A DNA stretch of 64,000 nt from Comamonas granuli NBRC 101663 (GCF_000739995.1 NZ_BBJX01000009.1:62001-126000); one strand, 5' to 3'; shown: positions 24,789-34,623, counted from the first letter of the stretch. Made by a program: numbers and translations. Notes: generated by a model from the letters alone, not told the origin.

Positions 24789-24837
24789 GCGGCCGAGTCA
24801 TTTCCCGTCCACCTTCATCCACGAAAGAGAGTCCACC

Positions 24838-25065
24838 ATGTTTCCCCCAAAATACGCCCCCGCACTGTTCGGCTTCATCCTCTCCGGCCTGATGTCCTTT
24901 CTGGTCTCCGGCATCTCCACCGCCCGCGCCGTAGGGCTGGCGGCCCATTTCCCCGGCCTGTGGGCCACGGCCTGGCTGACGGCGTGGCTCATCGCCTTTC
25001 CGGTGGTGCTGGTGGTGGCGCCGCTCACGCGCAAGGCGGTGGGCTGGTTGACGCGGCAGGGGTGA
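24838..25065 (+). CDS. DUF2798 family small membrane protein
   Basis: A 75-residue protein with two hydrophobic helices (about 7-29 and 41-63). KYAPALFGFILSGLMSFLVS and the APLTRKAVGWL end match DUF2798, a two-helix bacterial inner-membrane family. Shares the MerR-controlled transcription unit with DUF2938. No function is established. Confidence 0.85.
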   Translation: MFPPKYAPALFGFILSGLMSFLVSGISTARAVGLAAHFPGLWATAWLTAWLIAFPVVLVVAPLTRKAVGWLTRQG

Positions 25066-25095
25066 TGCACCGGTGGCGGGTGCTGCCGAAGGCTC

Positions 25096-25425
25096 TCAGG
25101 CCTGCCACACCCCAAAGCCTGCCGAACGCAGGTCGATGCCGATCTCGATCTCCCGGTCCACCGCCTCGTCGTAGCCCATGGGGTTGAAGCCCTCGTACAA
25201 ATCGGGCAGCAGGCGCAGGCCGTACTGCGTCACAAACCGGTTGGCCTGGATGCCCGCCTTGTGCTTGTCGAAGCGCACATCCGGGTCCAGCCCCGTCATG
25301 CCCACGTACACGCAGGGCTTGCCGTCGATGTAGCCGGGGTTGCACTTGCGAAAGCGTGGCTCGTTCAGCACGTCCTTGGAGAGTTCGACCACATAGACGT
25401 GGTGGTGGGGTTGGCGGCGGCGCAT
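25096..25425 (-). CDS. GIY-YIG-like small protein, hypothetical
   Basis: A 109-residue protein. HHHVYVVELSKDVL near the start and CVYVGMTGLDPDVRFDKHKA in the middle resemble the two strands and helix of a GIY-YIG core (YV.....YVG.T...R...H), with Glu candidates in EAVDREIEIG. An endonuclease-like fold is inferred; activity is unproven. It marks the left edge of an accessory stretch with toxin-antitoxin genes and an IS scar. The start codon region carries RRR and His-rich residues. Repeat copy 6 lies upstream. Confidence 0.65.
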   Translation of the reverse strand: MRRRQPHHHVYVVELSKDVLNEPRFRKCNPGYIDGKPCVYVGMTGLDPDVRFDKHKAGIQANRFVTQYGLRLLPDLYEGFNPMGYDEAVDREIEIGIDLRSAGFGVWQA

Positions 25426-25454
25426 GCGAGGGATGAGCGCAACAGGTTACTGCG

Positions 25455-25511
25455 AATTTTTGCCTTCATCGCCCGTGAGAAAGCGGGAATAGCTATCAAA
25501 ATCGTAGCAAA
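25455..25511 (+). repeat. Dispersed palindromic repeat, copy 6 (intergenic, diverged)
   Basis: TTTTTGCCTTCATCGCCCGT, AAGCGGGAATAGCTATCAAA, ATCGTAGCAAA. The 3' half is well conserved and the core is drifted. Ends at the hepT stop. Confidence 0.6.
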
Positions 25512-25865
25512 TCAGGGCTGAAGTGCAGACACTTGTTTTTGGAGCGCAGGCAGATCGCTCTGCACGGTTTGCCAGACGATGCCCACATCTACGGTGAAGT
25601 AACCATGCGCAAGGGCGTTGCGCATTTCATAGGCAAAGCCCCAAGGCACATGGGCGTGCTCTCGCGCAAAGTCGGGGTGGTTTTTGGCGACGTTGTTGCA
25701 GGCCTCGCCAATGATTTCAAGATTGCGGATCACGGCATCGCAAGTCTTGCGGTCTGCCATGAACGCGGTCAAGTCCATGCCCGCGATGTAGTCCTGAATG
25801 TTGCCGATGGCCTGCTGAATGTGCTGCAAATAATCTGCCACCCGCAGCGGGTGCGCCCGGCTCAT
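25512..25865 (-). CDS. hepT: HepT-like HEPN RNase toxin (DUF86)
   Basis: A 117-residue all-helical HEPN protein. RNALAHGYFTVDV at about 83-95 has the RX4HXY active site of HEPN RNases (R-NALA-H-G-Y), and RNLEIIGEACNNVAKNHP is the preceding family helix. In characterised type VII systems HepT cleaves or blocks RNA and is silenced by AMPylation of the active-site Tyr by MntA. The cognate nucleotidyltransferase gene is directly upstream and overlaps by 4 bp (ATGA). The active-site residues are intact, so the toxin should be functional. Confidence 0.93.
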   Translation of the reverse strand: MSRAHPLRVADYLQHIQQAIGNIQDYIAGMDLTAFMADRKTCDAVIRNLEIIGEACNNVAKNHPDFAREHAHVPWGFAYEMRNALAHGYFTVDVGIVWQTVQSDLPALQKQVSALQP

Positions 25866-26152
25866 ACCGCGATGGCCTCGCGCAGCACCTGATCGCGGAA
25901 GCTCGCGGGCAGGCTGTTGGGGGTCAGCACGTCCACATCCATGCCCAGCAACTGCTTCAGTTCAAACCGGATGGCGCCGATGTCCATCAGCGTGGTTTCA
26001 GCAGTCGGTTCGACCAACAAGTCCAGATCGCTTTCGGGCGTGTCAGTGCCGTGGAGTGCGGAACCAAACACCCGCACGCTGCCGACGCGATGGCGCAACG
26101 CTATCGCGCGGATCTCCGCGCGGTGCTGTGAGAGGGCTTCAGAGGGGCGCAT
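25862..26152 (-). CDS. mntA: MntA-like nucleotidyltransferase antitoxin
   Basis: A 96-residue minimal nucleotidyltransferase. VRVFGSALHGTDTPESDLDL carries GSx10DxD, and the third carboxylate is expected in the strand MDVDVLT. Members AMPylate the Tyr of the partner HepT. It is the first gene of the pair and overlaps hepT by 4 bp. ATG 26152 (MRPSEALSQHRAEI) gives the normal N-terminus; longer in-frame starts exist but add unrelated residues. No clear operator was found upstream. Confidence 0.92.
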   Translation of the reverse strand: MRPSEALSQHRAEIRAIALRHRVGSVRVFGSALHGTDTPESDLDLLVEPTAETTLMDIGAIRFELKQLLGMDVDVLTPNSLPASFRDQVLREAIAV

Positions 26153-26274
26153 GGGCCAAGTGTACTGACAGGGGGCGTGTATCGACAACATGCAACTTCT
26201 TCTGTCCACGGCCACTGGAGCTTGACCCCAAATGCGCTGAGGCCCGTGGCCAGCGTTCATGACCGTCTTTAGAG

Positions 26275-26333
26275 GGTGAAAGCACTTCCAGCCCTTGAAA
26301 TACAAGCGCAAGAAGCTATTAAAATAGAAGCAA
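26275..26333 (+). repeat. Dispersed palindromic repeat, copy 7 (intergenic)
   Basis: TGAAAGCACTTCCAGCCCTT, ACAAGCGCAAGAAGCTATTA and AAATAGAAGCA. Lies between mntA and the next minus-strand gene. The rest of 26153-26350 holds no recognisable gene. Confidence 0.72.
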
Positions 26334-26350
26334 GCTGGGCGCGCAAGAAA

Positions 26351-26680
26351 TCAAGGCGATGAATCCGGCCTGCCCGCCAGCGCACCCAGCAACCGCGCGC
26401 TCACTTCGGTGGCATCGGGCGTGGCGAACTGCATGTTGTGCTGCTCCGTCAGCGGGCCGTGGCCGGGCTCCATGCCACCGGCCGCGTCGTAGCCCATGGC
26501 CTTGAACTTCCAGACCCCGCCCACCTTTTTGAGCGAGCCCACATGCGCGCCTGTGGCTGTGTGCACTGCGACCACCTCGGCGTTGATGGGGAGCAACTGC
26601 AAGGGGCCCGCCACCGGACCGGGCGGTACATGGGCATAGGTGGGTGTGAAGGTCGGCGCGTGGGGCGGGGTCAGAAGCAT
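26351..26680 (-). CDS. Conserved hypothetical protein
   Basis: A 109-residue protein. The central VAVHTATGAHVGSLKKVGGV and WKFKAMGYDAAGGMEPGHGP followed by LTEQHNMQF resemble a conserved orphan family seen in beta-proteobacteria (VG.LK..GGVWKFKA.GY...G...PG.GPLT..HN). Proline-rich N-terminus of uncertain start. No catalytic motif, signal or membrane helix. Lies between a TA module and an IS scar. Function unknown. Confidence 0.6.
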   Translation of the reverse strand: MLLTPPHAPTFTPTYAHVPPGPVAGPLQLLPINAEVVAVHTATGAHVGSLKKVGGVWKFKAMGYDAAGGMEPGHGPLTEQHNMQFATPDATEVSARLLGALAGRPDSSP

Positions 26681-26753
26681 GGCGATGTTTGTATCCCAAA
26701 CGCGCGGGGCCGACCGCCACGCGGATTGCGGTGTGTCAGGGGCGGGCTGCGTT

Positions 26754-26816
26754 CAAGTGTCAAATTGGCATCTGGCGCTTGCAGCTAAAGCGCTAATAGC
26801 TACTGAAAACGTAGCA
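26754..26816 (+). repeat. Dispersed palindromic repeat, copy 8 (adjacent to IS scar)
   Basis: GTGTCAAATTGGCATCTGGC, TTGCAGCTAAAGCGCTAATA, GCTACTGAAAACGTAGCA. Ends about 12 bp before the recognisable transposase remnant. Confidence 0.8.
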
Positions 26817-26827
26817 TTCCAGACCAG

Positions 26828-27094
26828 GTGTGCTGGCACCGCCTGGGTTATGGCCGTGGCCTCATGGCGCTGATCCTGTACCGCGTCACGCTCCAGCGTC
26901 TCCAGAGAGCCGGTGGCGATCTGCCTCCCGAATCGGCCCTGGCTGATTTGTGCCGCATCCAGCACCATACCGTGCGCATGGACAATGGCCCGCCCACCCA
27001 GGGTGTCTCCACCATCGCCCCACGCCAGGCCGATGGCCTGGATGCCCGTCATGCCAGGAACCCCTCGCACGATGCGCAAATGGCCCGGTTGTAG
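26828..27094 (+). pseudogene. C-terminal remnant of an IS transposase (IS1634-like)
   Basis: Translation of this frame gives [38 protein letters not shown], then QGVSTIAPRQADGLDAR and SHDAQMARL before a TAG at 27092. This resembles the C-terminus of IS1634-type DDE transposases (LALILYRVMR.RL, PERAL..LRRIQHH, GVSTI...Q...L, DAQL.LL). The catalytic domain, N-terminus and inverted repeats are absent. The upstream boundary coincides with repeat copy 8, so insertion or deletion at that repeat is possible. Family naming is from memory of the conserved tail. Confidence 0.65.
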
Positions 27095-27167
27095 TGAAAA
27101 TTTCAAGAGACTGATTCAAGAAAATCAACAATAAAGCCGCCAGGCTGGTCGGCGGCACGGGCAATGA

Positions 27168-29453
27168 CTAACCGCAAACACCGCGAATAGTGGCGTCTGT
27201 TTCGCGAATCATTTGATTCATCGCGTCAATGCCCTCCCGACTTTTGCAGACCGTATAGACCGACAAGCCAATCTCGCCCACCTTGCGGTTCAGCCGGGCC
27301 GCTTCGCACGCGCCGGGTTTGTTGGCAAGCACCCGCTGCCGAATTTCTTCTATTTGCGCCATGCCTCTTGTTTCAGCTGCTTTGCAATCACTACCCAAAT
27401 CAATCGCAGACGCGCCAACCGAATGAGCTGCATTCGCCGGATTGGTCAGTTGGTTCGTTGCCGTAACGGACTGAAGCAGCGCGCTGCCGCCCATGGCAGC
27501 CGGGGCATTTGAAACGGGCTTGACCGTTGGTGCAGGGCCGGTTGCGACCTTGAGCGCAATGCGCCGTCCGTCGGGTGCAGTCACGCTCGGGTTGCGCAGT
27601 TCTAAAAAATCCCCGTCTAGCAAGGCTAAATCACCCTGCACCTCGATGTTGCGGGCCTGGGCAAAAAGACGGGCATCTGTCGGCGCCAACGGCACATGGA
27701 CGGGCGCACCATTCCAAGAGCCGCTGAATGCTCCCGCATCAGCGTCGTAGTCGTGCAGGCTTACATTCAAGCGATACGGCAGCGTGAGCCCAGCAAGGCG
27801 TGCTCGGTATTCTGCTGTGGACTCAAATTTGTCTTTCTGCAGCGAAGCTATGAATTTTTCAGTAGGTGGATCTTCTTGGAAAGTAATTTTCCAAAAACGT
27901 GAATATTTACCTCTCTCGTAAGAGCGCAGATATCCGCCTTGCACATCATTGAAGCGGGGCAAATCTCTCCGCACCTGCCCAGAATCGAGATTAACCAAAA
28001 CGGAGCGCGGGATTTGATCCAAATCTACCCCTGAATACACATAGACCATCCCTAGGAGCAAATTGGGGTTTGCTGGTGATTGCAGCCATAGGTCAGAAAA
28101 TTTAGAATCCAGGCCATTGGATAAAGTAAAATCCGTCTGGACGGTGTGACGAATTTTCCATGAGGCAATGTCAATAATATCTACGCGCCCGGTTTGTGTT
28201 TCGTGAAGGTATGCCAGATTGCCGCGAATCATTAATCTTTCATTGGCAGCGCCGAGCCGTTGTAATTGGCAGCCCGGAAGGGTCAAGCGTTGAGCGGGGT
28301 AGTTGACATAGAAACCTCCAAAACCATCTTCCAAAAACATCCCTCGGATTCCGTAAGGATTATCATTGATGGAATTTGGGGAAATGCTCGAAAGATCGCA
28401 CAGCATTTTTCCTTGACTAATATCCCACAAACGAGGGGAGGATGAATGGCCAGCATAGGTGACGGCATAAGAGCTTTTGCCCAGCCATGTCGCATATTTG
28501 CCACCCCCTTTGTTTTTATCGATTGGGCGGTTGTCACCTTCGAAGGAGGCGATTTTTATGCCGGCTCTGTGTACTGTAATGGTTTCGCCAGAAAAAAGAG
28601 AATTGTCATTCAAGGTGAGCACTTCTAGTCGACCGTCATCAGTGATGCGAGTCGCACAATGCTCCGAATTGGCAGCATCAACGTTATCGATGAGCTGGCC
28701 TTTTGCTGTATAGAGCGCAGCGCCGTCACAGAACCACTTATGCTTCTCTGTGTCGTACCGATTTTTGGTGTGCAAAACATAACGGCCAGAGGAAGATGTA
28801 ACTGGAAAGGCAAGGCCCGAAAATTTTTGCAGGGTATTGCCCTGGAGATCAATAAATTCAAAAAAATTCAAAGATCCAAAAACCAGGCTTTCTTCATCCA
28901 CAAAGTATATGGAGTAAATATCTTTTAAGCCTGTGCGCAAAATTTTCTCATCCTTTGTCGCTGGATCCCGTAATTTAAGAGCCCCACTCTGATCAATGTA
29001 GGCGTGCCATCGCCCCTGTGGGGAAATATTCGTGGTAGATGATGGAAGTTCAAAATCTGGCGGTGGTGATTGTGGGTTTTTCGTATTTTCCAAAAAAACC
29101 TGTCGGTGAATGCTGATGCGGCCTGCATACTCAACGGGAGGGGTAATGGTTTGACGCCAATTTTCACGTGCGATAGCTGTTTGGCGCTGGCGCTGCGCTG
29201 CAGCGGCGGCTTCTGCCGCCCGCTCCTGGGCCTGTTGCTGCCGCTCGCGCTCTTCTTGCATCCGCTGGCGCGCGGCATTGCGTTGTTCTTCTGCCGCCAT
29301 AGATCGCCCCAAGGCTTCCAAGCCTTTACCCAGTGCTTCGAGCCGCTGGATATCCCCCTTGCCCTGTGCGAACCCCAAGCCGCTGCACAGGCACACGACC
29401 AGGCCAAGTGAAAATGGCCGCATGTGCTGGCGATACGAGTAATCGCGTTTCAT
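27168..29453 (-). CDS. Large exported protein of unknown function (coiled coil plus beta-propeller-like region)
   Basis: A 761-residue protein clearly lower in GC than its neighbours, suggesting transfer. GGGAG seven bases before the ATG at 29453 supports this start; a second Met (residue 11) precedes the signal core SLGLVVCLCSGLGFAQ, so export is likely. Residues about 33-100 are a Gln/Glu/Arg/Ala coiled coil. From about 125 to 540 there are repeated strand-turn units (GRWHAYIDQSGALKLRDP; GRYVLHTKNRYD; DDGRLEVLTLND; SSPRLWDISQGKMLCDL) that look like a beta propeller with weak WD-type repeats. A C-terminal module begins with DKFESTAEYRARLAGL and contains VSLHDYDADAGAFSGSW. The tail holds paired Cys residues. 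It lies between an IS scar and a zeta-kinase gene; function unknown. Confidence 0.75.
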   Translation of the reverse strand: MKRDYSYRQHMRPFSLGLVVCLCSGLGFAQGKGDIQRLEALGKGLEALGRSMAAEEQRNAARQRMQEERERQQQAQERAAEAAAAAQRQRQTAIARENWRQTITPPVEYAGRISIHRQVFLENTKNPQSPPPDFELPSSTTNISPQGRWHAYIDQSGALKLRDPATKDEKILRTGLKDIYSIYFVDEESLVFGSLNFFEFIDLQGNTLQKFSGLAFPVTSSSGRYVLHTKNRYDTEKHKWFCDGAALYTAKGQLIDNVDAANSEHCATRITDDGRLEVLTLNDNSLFSGETITVHRAGIKIASFEGDNRPIDKNKGGGKYATWLGKSSYAVTYAGHSSSPRLWDISQGKMLCDLSSISPNSINDNPYGIRGMFLEDGFGGFYVNYPAQRLTLPGCQLQRLGAANERLMIRGNLAYLHETQTGRVDIIDIASWKIRHTVQTDFTLSNGLDSKFSDLWLQSPANPNLLLGMVYVYSGVDLDQIPRSVLVNLDSGQVRRDLPRFNDVQGGYLRSYERGKYSRFWKITFQEDPPTEKFIASLQKDKFESTAEYRARLAGLTLPYRLNVSLHDYDADAGAFSGSWNGAPVHVPLAPTDARLFAQARNIEVQGDLALLDGDFLELRNPSVTAPDGRRIALKVATGPAPTVKPVSNAPAAMGGSALLQSVTATNQLTNPANAAHSVGASAIDLGSDCKAAETRGMAQIEEIRQRVLANKPGACEAARLNRKVGEIGLSVYTVCKSREGIDAMNQMIRETDATIRGVCG

Positions 29454-29556
29454 TTTGTCTCCCGTTATGGTTTTAATACCCGCAAAATTTGTGATTTCAA
29501 TACGCTGTCAGCGCCGGAGTTTCCACTCCTGAAACGAGCCATCGTTTTCAATGCAA

Positions 29557-29745
29557 TCAGTGCGCGGAAGGGCTGGCGAGGGCCGTTTTCTCTGGGGGCG
29601 GTGTGGCCTTTCGCTTTTCTGCCGGCACCACTTTGCCGAAGGCCTGGGCCAGTTTTTGGGCCTGCTGGGCGGATTGCAGCAGGGCCTTTTGCAGCGCGCG
29701 GGGGCTGGGGGTCAGTTGCGGGCCATGGTTTGCAGTTTGCGCCAT
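29557..29745 (-). CDS. Small partner protein of zeta-type kinase (candidate antitoxin)
   Basis: A 62-residue protein, MAQTANHGPQLTPSPRALQK then LLQSAQQAQKLAQAFGKVVP and a basic Lys/Pro-rich tail. Its start lies within the 3' end of the kinase gene (34-bp overlap in another frame), so translation is coupled. The Ala/Gln-rich helix followed by A.AFG.VVP recurs, as I recall, in small proteins linked to such kinases. A role as antitoxin or accessory subunit is inferred from position and size only. Confidence 0.6.
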   Translation of the reverse strand: MAQTANHGPQLTPSPRALQKALLQSAQQAQKLAQAFGKVVPAEKRKATPPPEKTALASPSAH

Positions 29746-30302
29746 AGTGCTGTGTCCTCGATGGTCTGCTGTCCGTGGGTCAGATGGGCCACGGTCTGGG
29801 CGGTGTGCCCGCTGGAATTGTCAAACACCATCCACTCGTCTGCCACGCCTGCATAAAGCTGCAAGAAGTTCCGCAGGCTGCGCCCGAAGCGGCGCTTGAT
29901 CACATCGGCCGGTACATCGTGGCCACCCAGGGCCACGCGGTGTTTGACGCGGCGCTGGGCCAGCCGGCTGCTGCTCAAGACAAAGTAGTAGATGGCCACA
30001 TGGTAGCCGCGCTCCTTGAGCCGCAACAAGAATGGGTGAAAGCTCCTGCTGGACAAGGTGGACTCAAAAGCAAAGTCGGCTCGCGCCTGGGCCAGCTCGC
30101 GCAAGCGGTTGTGCATGATGCGGCCCGCCGCAAAGGCCACGGTCTCGGTGCGTTGGCCGGCCAGGCCGCGGGCAATGTAGTCCGCGTTGACGAAGGTGGG
30201 GATGCCCAGCGCCCCCAAGATCGCATCGGCGTGGGTGGACTTGCCGGCCCCGTTGGGGCCAGCGAACACCACGACGCGCGGGGCGGGCGGGTCAAGGGAC
30301 AT
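29712..30302 (-). CDS. Zeta-toxin-family P-loop kinase
   Basis: A 196-residue P-loop protein. VVVFAGPNGAGKSTHADAIL has Walker A GPNGAGKST (15-23); NADYIARGL is the substrate-binding Asp/Asn segment, ARADFAFESTLSSRSF the strand and Ser/Thr-rich loop, and RRVKHRVALGGHDVPADVIK followed by RRFGRSLRNF the lid with several Arg. This is the zeta/PezT-like set (UDP-GlcNAc kinases in characterised toxins), though many genomic copies may be non-toxic. The ATG directly abuts the glnS stop (TGAATG, 30300-30305), so it is probably cotranscribed with an essential synthetase gene. A 62-residue partner overlaps its 3' end. Confidence 0.9.
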   Translation of the reverse strand: MSLDPPAPRVVVFAGPNGAGKSTHADAILGALGIPTFVNADYIARGLAGQRTETVAFAAGRIMHNRLRELAQARADFAFESTLSSRSFHPFLLRLKERGYHVAIYYFVLSSSRLAQRRVKHRVALGGHDVPADVIKRRFGRSLRNFLQLYAGVADEWMVFDNSSGHTAQTVAHLTHGQQTIEDTALWRKLQTMARN

Positions 30303-32141
<1,839 letters not shown>

Positions 32142-32318
32142 GCGGCCATTTTAGGCGGCGCATCCGTGCAGTAATGCGCGCCACGGCCTGGGGGTGTGTA
32201 CCTTCGGAAACAATAAACCCTGCGGTTTCTGCCATCCTTGGGGGCATCTCGTGCGTTATGGGCGCATGGGTCGGGCTTGGCAGGGTGCCTGGGCTCGTCT
32301 GGTTAATAGGAGTTGTCG

Positions 32319-32684
32319 ATGACCTCAACCCGTTCTTTCCTCGGCATGGCACTGGCTGCCGGTGTGGCAGTGGCCTTGACGGTGGGCGCCGCCCCGGCGC
32401 AGGCGCGCGATGTGAATTGGTCTGTGGGCCTGAGTTCGCCCGGTGTGTCCGTGGGCGTGAGCAATGGCTATCCGGTGTATGTGGCGCCGGCCCCGGTATA
32501 CGTGGCCCCGGCGCCCGTCTATTACGCCCCCCCGCCGCCGCCCCCGCGCCCGGTGTATTACGCGCCGCCGCGTCCCGTGTATTACGCCCCACCGGCGCCG
32601 GTGTACTACGGGCCGCCTCCCGGGCATTACTACCGCGAGCACCACCGCCATCACCGCCACGGGCGCGACCACTGGCGTAACTGA
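32319..32684 (+). CDS. Tyr/Pro-repeat exported protein, hypothetical
   Basis: A 121-residue protein with a signal peptide (MTSTRSFLGMALAAGVAVAL..., cleavage near APAQA at about 29). A short strand segment DVNWSVGLSSPGVSVGVSNG is followed by about ten repeats of the type YVAPAPVY/YYAPP/RPVYYAPP, and a His/Arg-rich tail (REHHRHHRHGRDHWRN) that could bind metal. AGGAG lies six bases before ATG 32319. Such proline/tyrosine-rich envelope proteins are common in Burkholderiales; function unknown. Confidence 0.82.
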   Translation: MTSTRSFLGMALAAGVAVALTVGAAPAQARDVNWSVGLSSPGVSVGVSNGYPVYVAPAPVYVAPAPVYYAPPPPPPRPVYYAPPRPVYYAPPAPVYYGPPPGHYYREHHRHHRHGRDHWRN

Positions 32685-32807
32685 AGGAGGGCGCCCACGG
32701 GCACCATGAACGGCGCCCGCCTGTCCACCCTGCGGCCCGCCTGACCGCATAATCCCAAGCCATGCCCGCCACTGTGGTGGGCATGTGCATTGCGGAGGCT
32801 GCTGCCC

Positions 32808-33254
32808 GTGAAAACCGTTTTCGTCCTCAATGGCCCCAACCTGAACCTGCTGGGCACGCGCGAGCCTGCCGTGTACGGCGCGCAAACCCTGGCCGATGTG
32901 GAGCAGATCTGCGCCGCCGCCTGCGCGCGCTATGGCTTGGCGCTGCGCTTTCACCAGAGCAACCACGAGGGCGCGCTGATCGACTGGATCCACGAGGCTG
33001 GCCGCCTGCAGGCCGCCGGGGAGTTGGCGGGCCTGGTGCTCAACGCCGGCGCCTATACGCACACCAGCGTGGCGCTGGCGGACGCCGTCAAGGGCACGGG
33101 CGTGACGTTGATCGAGCTGCACATCAGCAATGTGCACGCGCGCGAGCCGTTCCGCCACCATTCCTATCTGTCGGCCGTGGCGCGCGCGGTGATGTGCGGC
33201 TTTGGCGTGGCGGGCTACGGGCTGGCCATCGACGCGCTGGCGCAAATGCAGTGA
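32808..33254 (+). CDS. aroQ: 3-dehydroquinate dehydratase, type II
   Basis: A 148-residue cytosolic shikimate-pathway enzyme. LNGPNLNLLGTREPAVYG at the N-terminus contains the catalytic Tyr/Arg loop; QSNHEGALIDWIHEA, LNAGAYTHTSVALADA and ELHISNVHAREPFRHHS complete the type II fingerprint. The GTG at 32808 has GGAGG about ten bases upstream and gives the family length; a TTG at 32790 is the alternative. arfB starts five bases after its stop, so they likely share a transcript. Confidence 0.97.
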   Translation: MKTVFVLNGPNLNLLGTREPAVYGAQTLADVEQICAAACARYGLALRFHQSNHEGALIDWIHEAGRLQAAGELAGLVLNAGAYTHTSVALADAVKGTGVTLIELHISNVHAREPFRHHSYLSAVARAVMCGFGVAGYGLAIDALAQMQ

Positions 33255-33258
33255 CGCC

Positions 33259-33669
33259 ATGACCGCCGGGGCACTGCCCGCGATCACCGAGAGCGAAGTC
33301 GAGTTCACCGCCATGCGCGCCCAGGGCGCGGGCGGGCAGAACGTCAACAAGGTGTCGAGTGCGGTGCACCTGCGCTTTGACGTCGGCGCCTCCGCGCTGC
33401 CCCTGGACGTGAAGGCGCGCCTGCTGGCGCTGCGCGACAGCCGCATCACGCAGGAGGGCGTGGTCGTCATCAAGGCTCAGCAGTACCGCAGCCAGGAGCA
33501 GAACCGCGCCGACGCGCTGGCACGCCTCAATGCGCTGGTGCAAAGCGTGGCGCAGCCGCCGCCGGTGCGCCGCCCCACCAGGCCCACCTACGGATCGAAA
33601 CAGCGCCGGCTGGAGTCCAAAAGCCAGCGCGGCCAGACCAAGGCCCTGCGCGGCAAGGTGCCCATGTAA
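33259..33669 (+). CDS. arfB: Alternative ribosome-rescue peptidyl-tRNA hydrolase ArfB
   Basis: A 136-residue codon-independent release factor. RAQGAGGQNVNKVSSAVHLR contains the catalytic GGQ (25-27), and the C-terminal tail is basic (KQRRLESKSQRGQTKALRGK), as needed for occupying the empty mRNA channel of stalled ribosomes. Length matches ArfB/YaeJ. ATG 33259 follows the aroQ stop by four bases. Acts on non-stop ribosomes in the cytoplasm. Confidence 0.96.
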   Translation: MTAGALPAITESEVEFTAMRAQGAGGQNVNKVSSAVHLRFDVGASALPLDVKARLLALRDSRITQEGVVVIKAQQYRSQEQNRADALARLNALVQSVAQPPPVRRPTRPTYGSKQRRLESKSQRGQTKALRGKVPM

Positions 33670-33786
33670 AACGGGGTTTCACGCTGCGCTGCGGCAAGCG
33701 GGTTCATTGGTCTTGTTTTTGGAACGAAGAGTCGGATGGTGGGTGCTTTATGCGCACACGCCAAACTCTTAGAGTGCCGGTAAAGG

Positions 33787-34623
33787 ATGACCACCATGAC
33801 CGCCACCGCCTCCCCCCACCCCGTTGTTCCCCCGATGTTCGTGTCGCACGGTGCGCCGCTGTTCGCCGTGGACGCGGGCGAAACCGGCCCCGCGCTCACC
33901 CGCTGGGGGCAGGAGCTGCGTGCGCGCTTCCCGGGCCTGCGTGGCGTGGTGCTCATGTCGCCGCACTGGATGGCGCGGGGGGTGCGCGTGACCACCGGTG
34001 CCCAGCCGGCCACCTGGCATGACTTTGGCGGCTTTCCGCCCGCGCTGTACGAACTGCAATACCCCGCGCCGGGCGCACCGGGGCTGGCGCAGGAGGTGCT
34101 GGACCTGCTCGCCGCCGCCGGCGTGGCCGCGCAGGGCGATGCGCAGCGCCCCTTCGACCACGGCGCCTGGGTGCCGTTGCGGCACCTGTTCCCCCAGGCC
34201 GATGTACCCGTGGTGCAGGTGGCCCTGCCCGTGGGCGCCGGGCCCACGCAGGTGCATGCCCTGGGGGCGGTGTTGCGCCCGCTGGCGCAGCAGGGGGTGT
34301 TGCTGGTGGGTACGGGCAGCATGACGCACAACCTGGCCGAGTTCATGGGCGCAGGGGGTACCGAGGGCGGCCCCGACCCCTATGTGCAGGCCTTCAGCCG
34401 CTGGGTGGAAGACGCGCTGCGGCGCCGCGATGTGCCGGCCTTGCTGGACTACCGGGACCGCGCACCGCATGCACGGCGCGCGCACCCCACGGACGAGCAT
34501 TTCCTGCCCCTGTTCTTCGCCCTGGGTGCGGCGCCGCAGGACTGGCAGGCCCAGTACATCAGCCGTGAAGTGATGTACCGCATGCTGGCCATGGATGCGT
34601 TTGCGCTGCAGCCGGTGGTGTGA
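33787..34623 (+). CDS. Class III extradiol dioxygenase, DODA/YgiD type
   Basis: A 278-residue LigB-superfamily protein. MFVSHGAPLFAVD, MSPHWMARGVRV, DHGAWVPLRHLFP and GTGSMTHNLAEF include the conserved His residues for Fe or Zn binding in the 4,5-DOPA-extradiol dioxygenase/YgiD group. ATG 33787 is followed by a second ATG four codons on. Characterised members open catechol-type rings, but most bacterial ones lack a known substrate. The next gene is an esterase 49 bp downstream. Cytosolic. Confidence 0.9.
   Translation: MTTMTATASPHPVVPPMFVSHGAPLFAVDAGETGPALTRWGQELRARFPGLRGVVLMSPHWMARGVRVTTGAQPATWHDFGGFPPALYELQYPAPGAPGLAQEVLDLLAAAGVAAQGDAQRPFDHGAWVPLRHLFPQADVPVVQVALPVGAGPTQVHALGAVLRPLAQQGVLLVGTGSMTHNLAEFMGAGGTEGGPDPYVQAFSRWVEDALRRRDVPALLDYRDRAPHARRAHPTDEHFLPLFFALGAAPQDWQAQYISREVMYRMLAMDAFALQPVV

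Noticed and set aside
26753-27106. Minus-strand frame over the IS scar
   Set aside because: The plus-strand translation matches a transposase C-terminus; the minus frame has no family resemblance.
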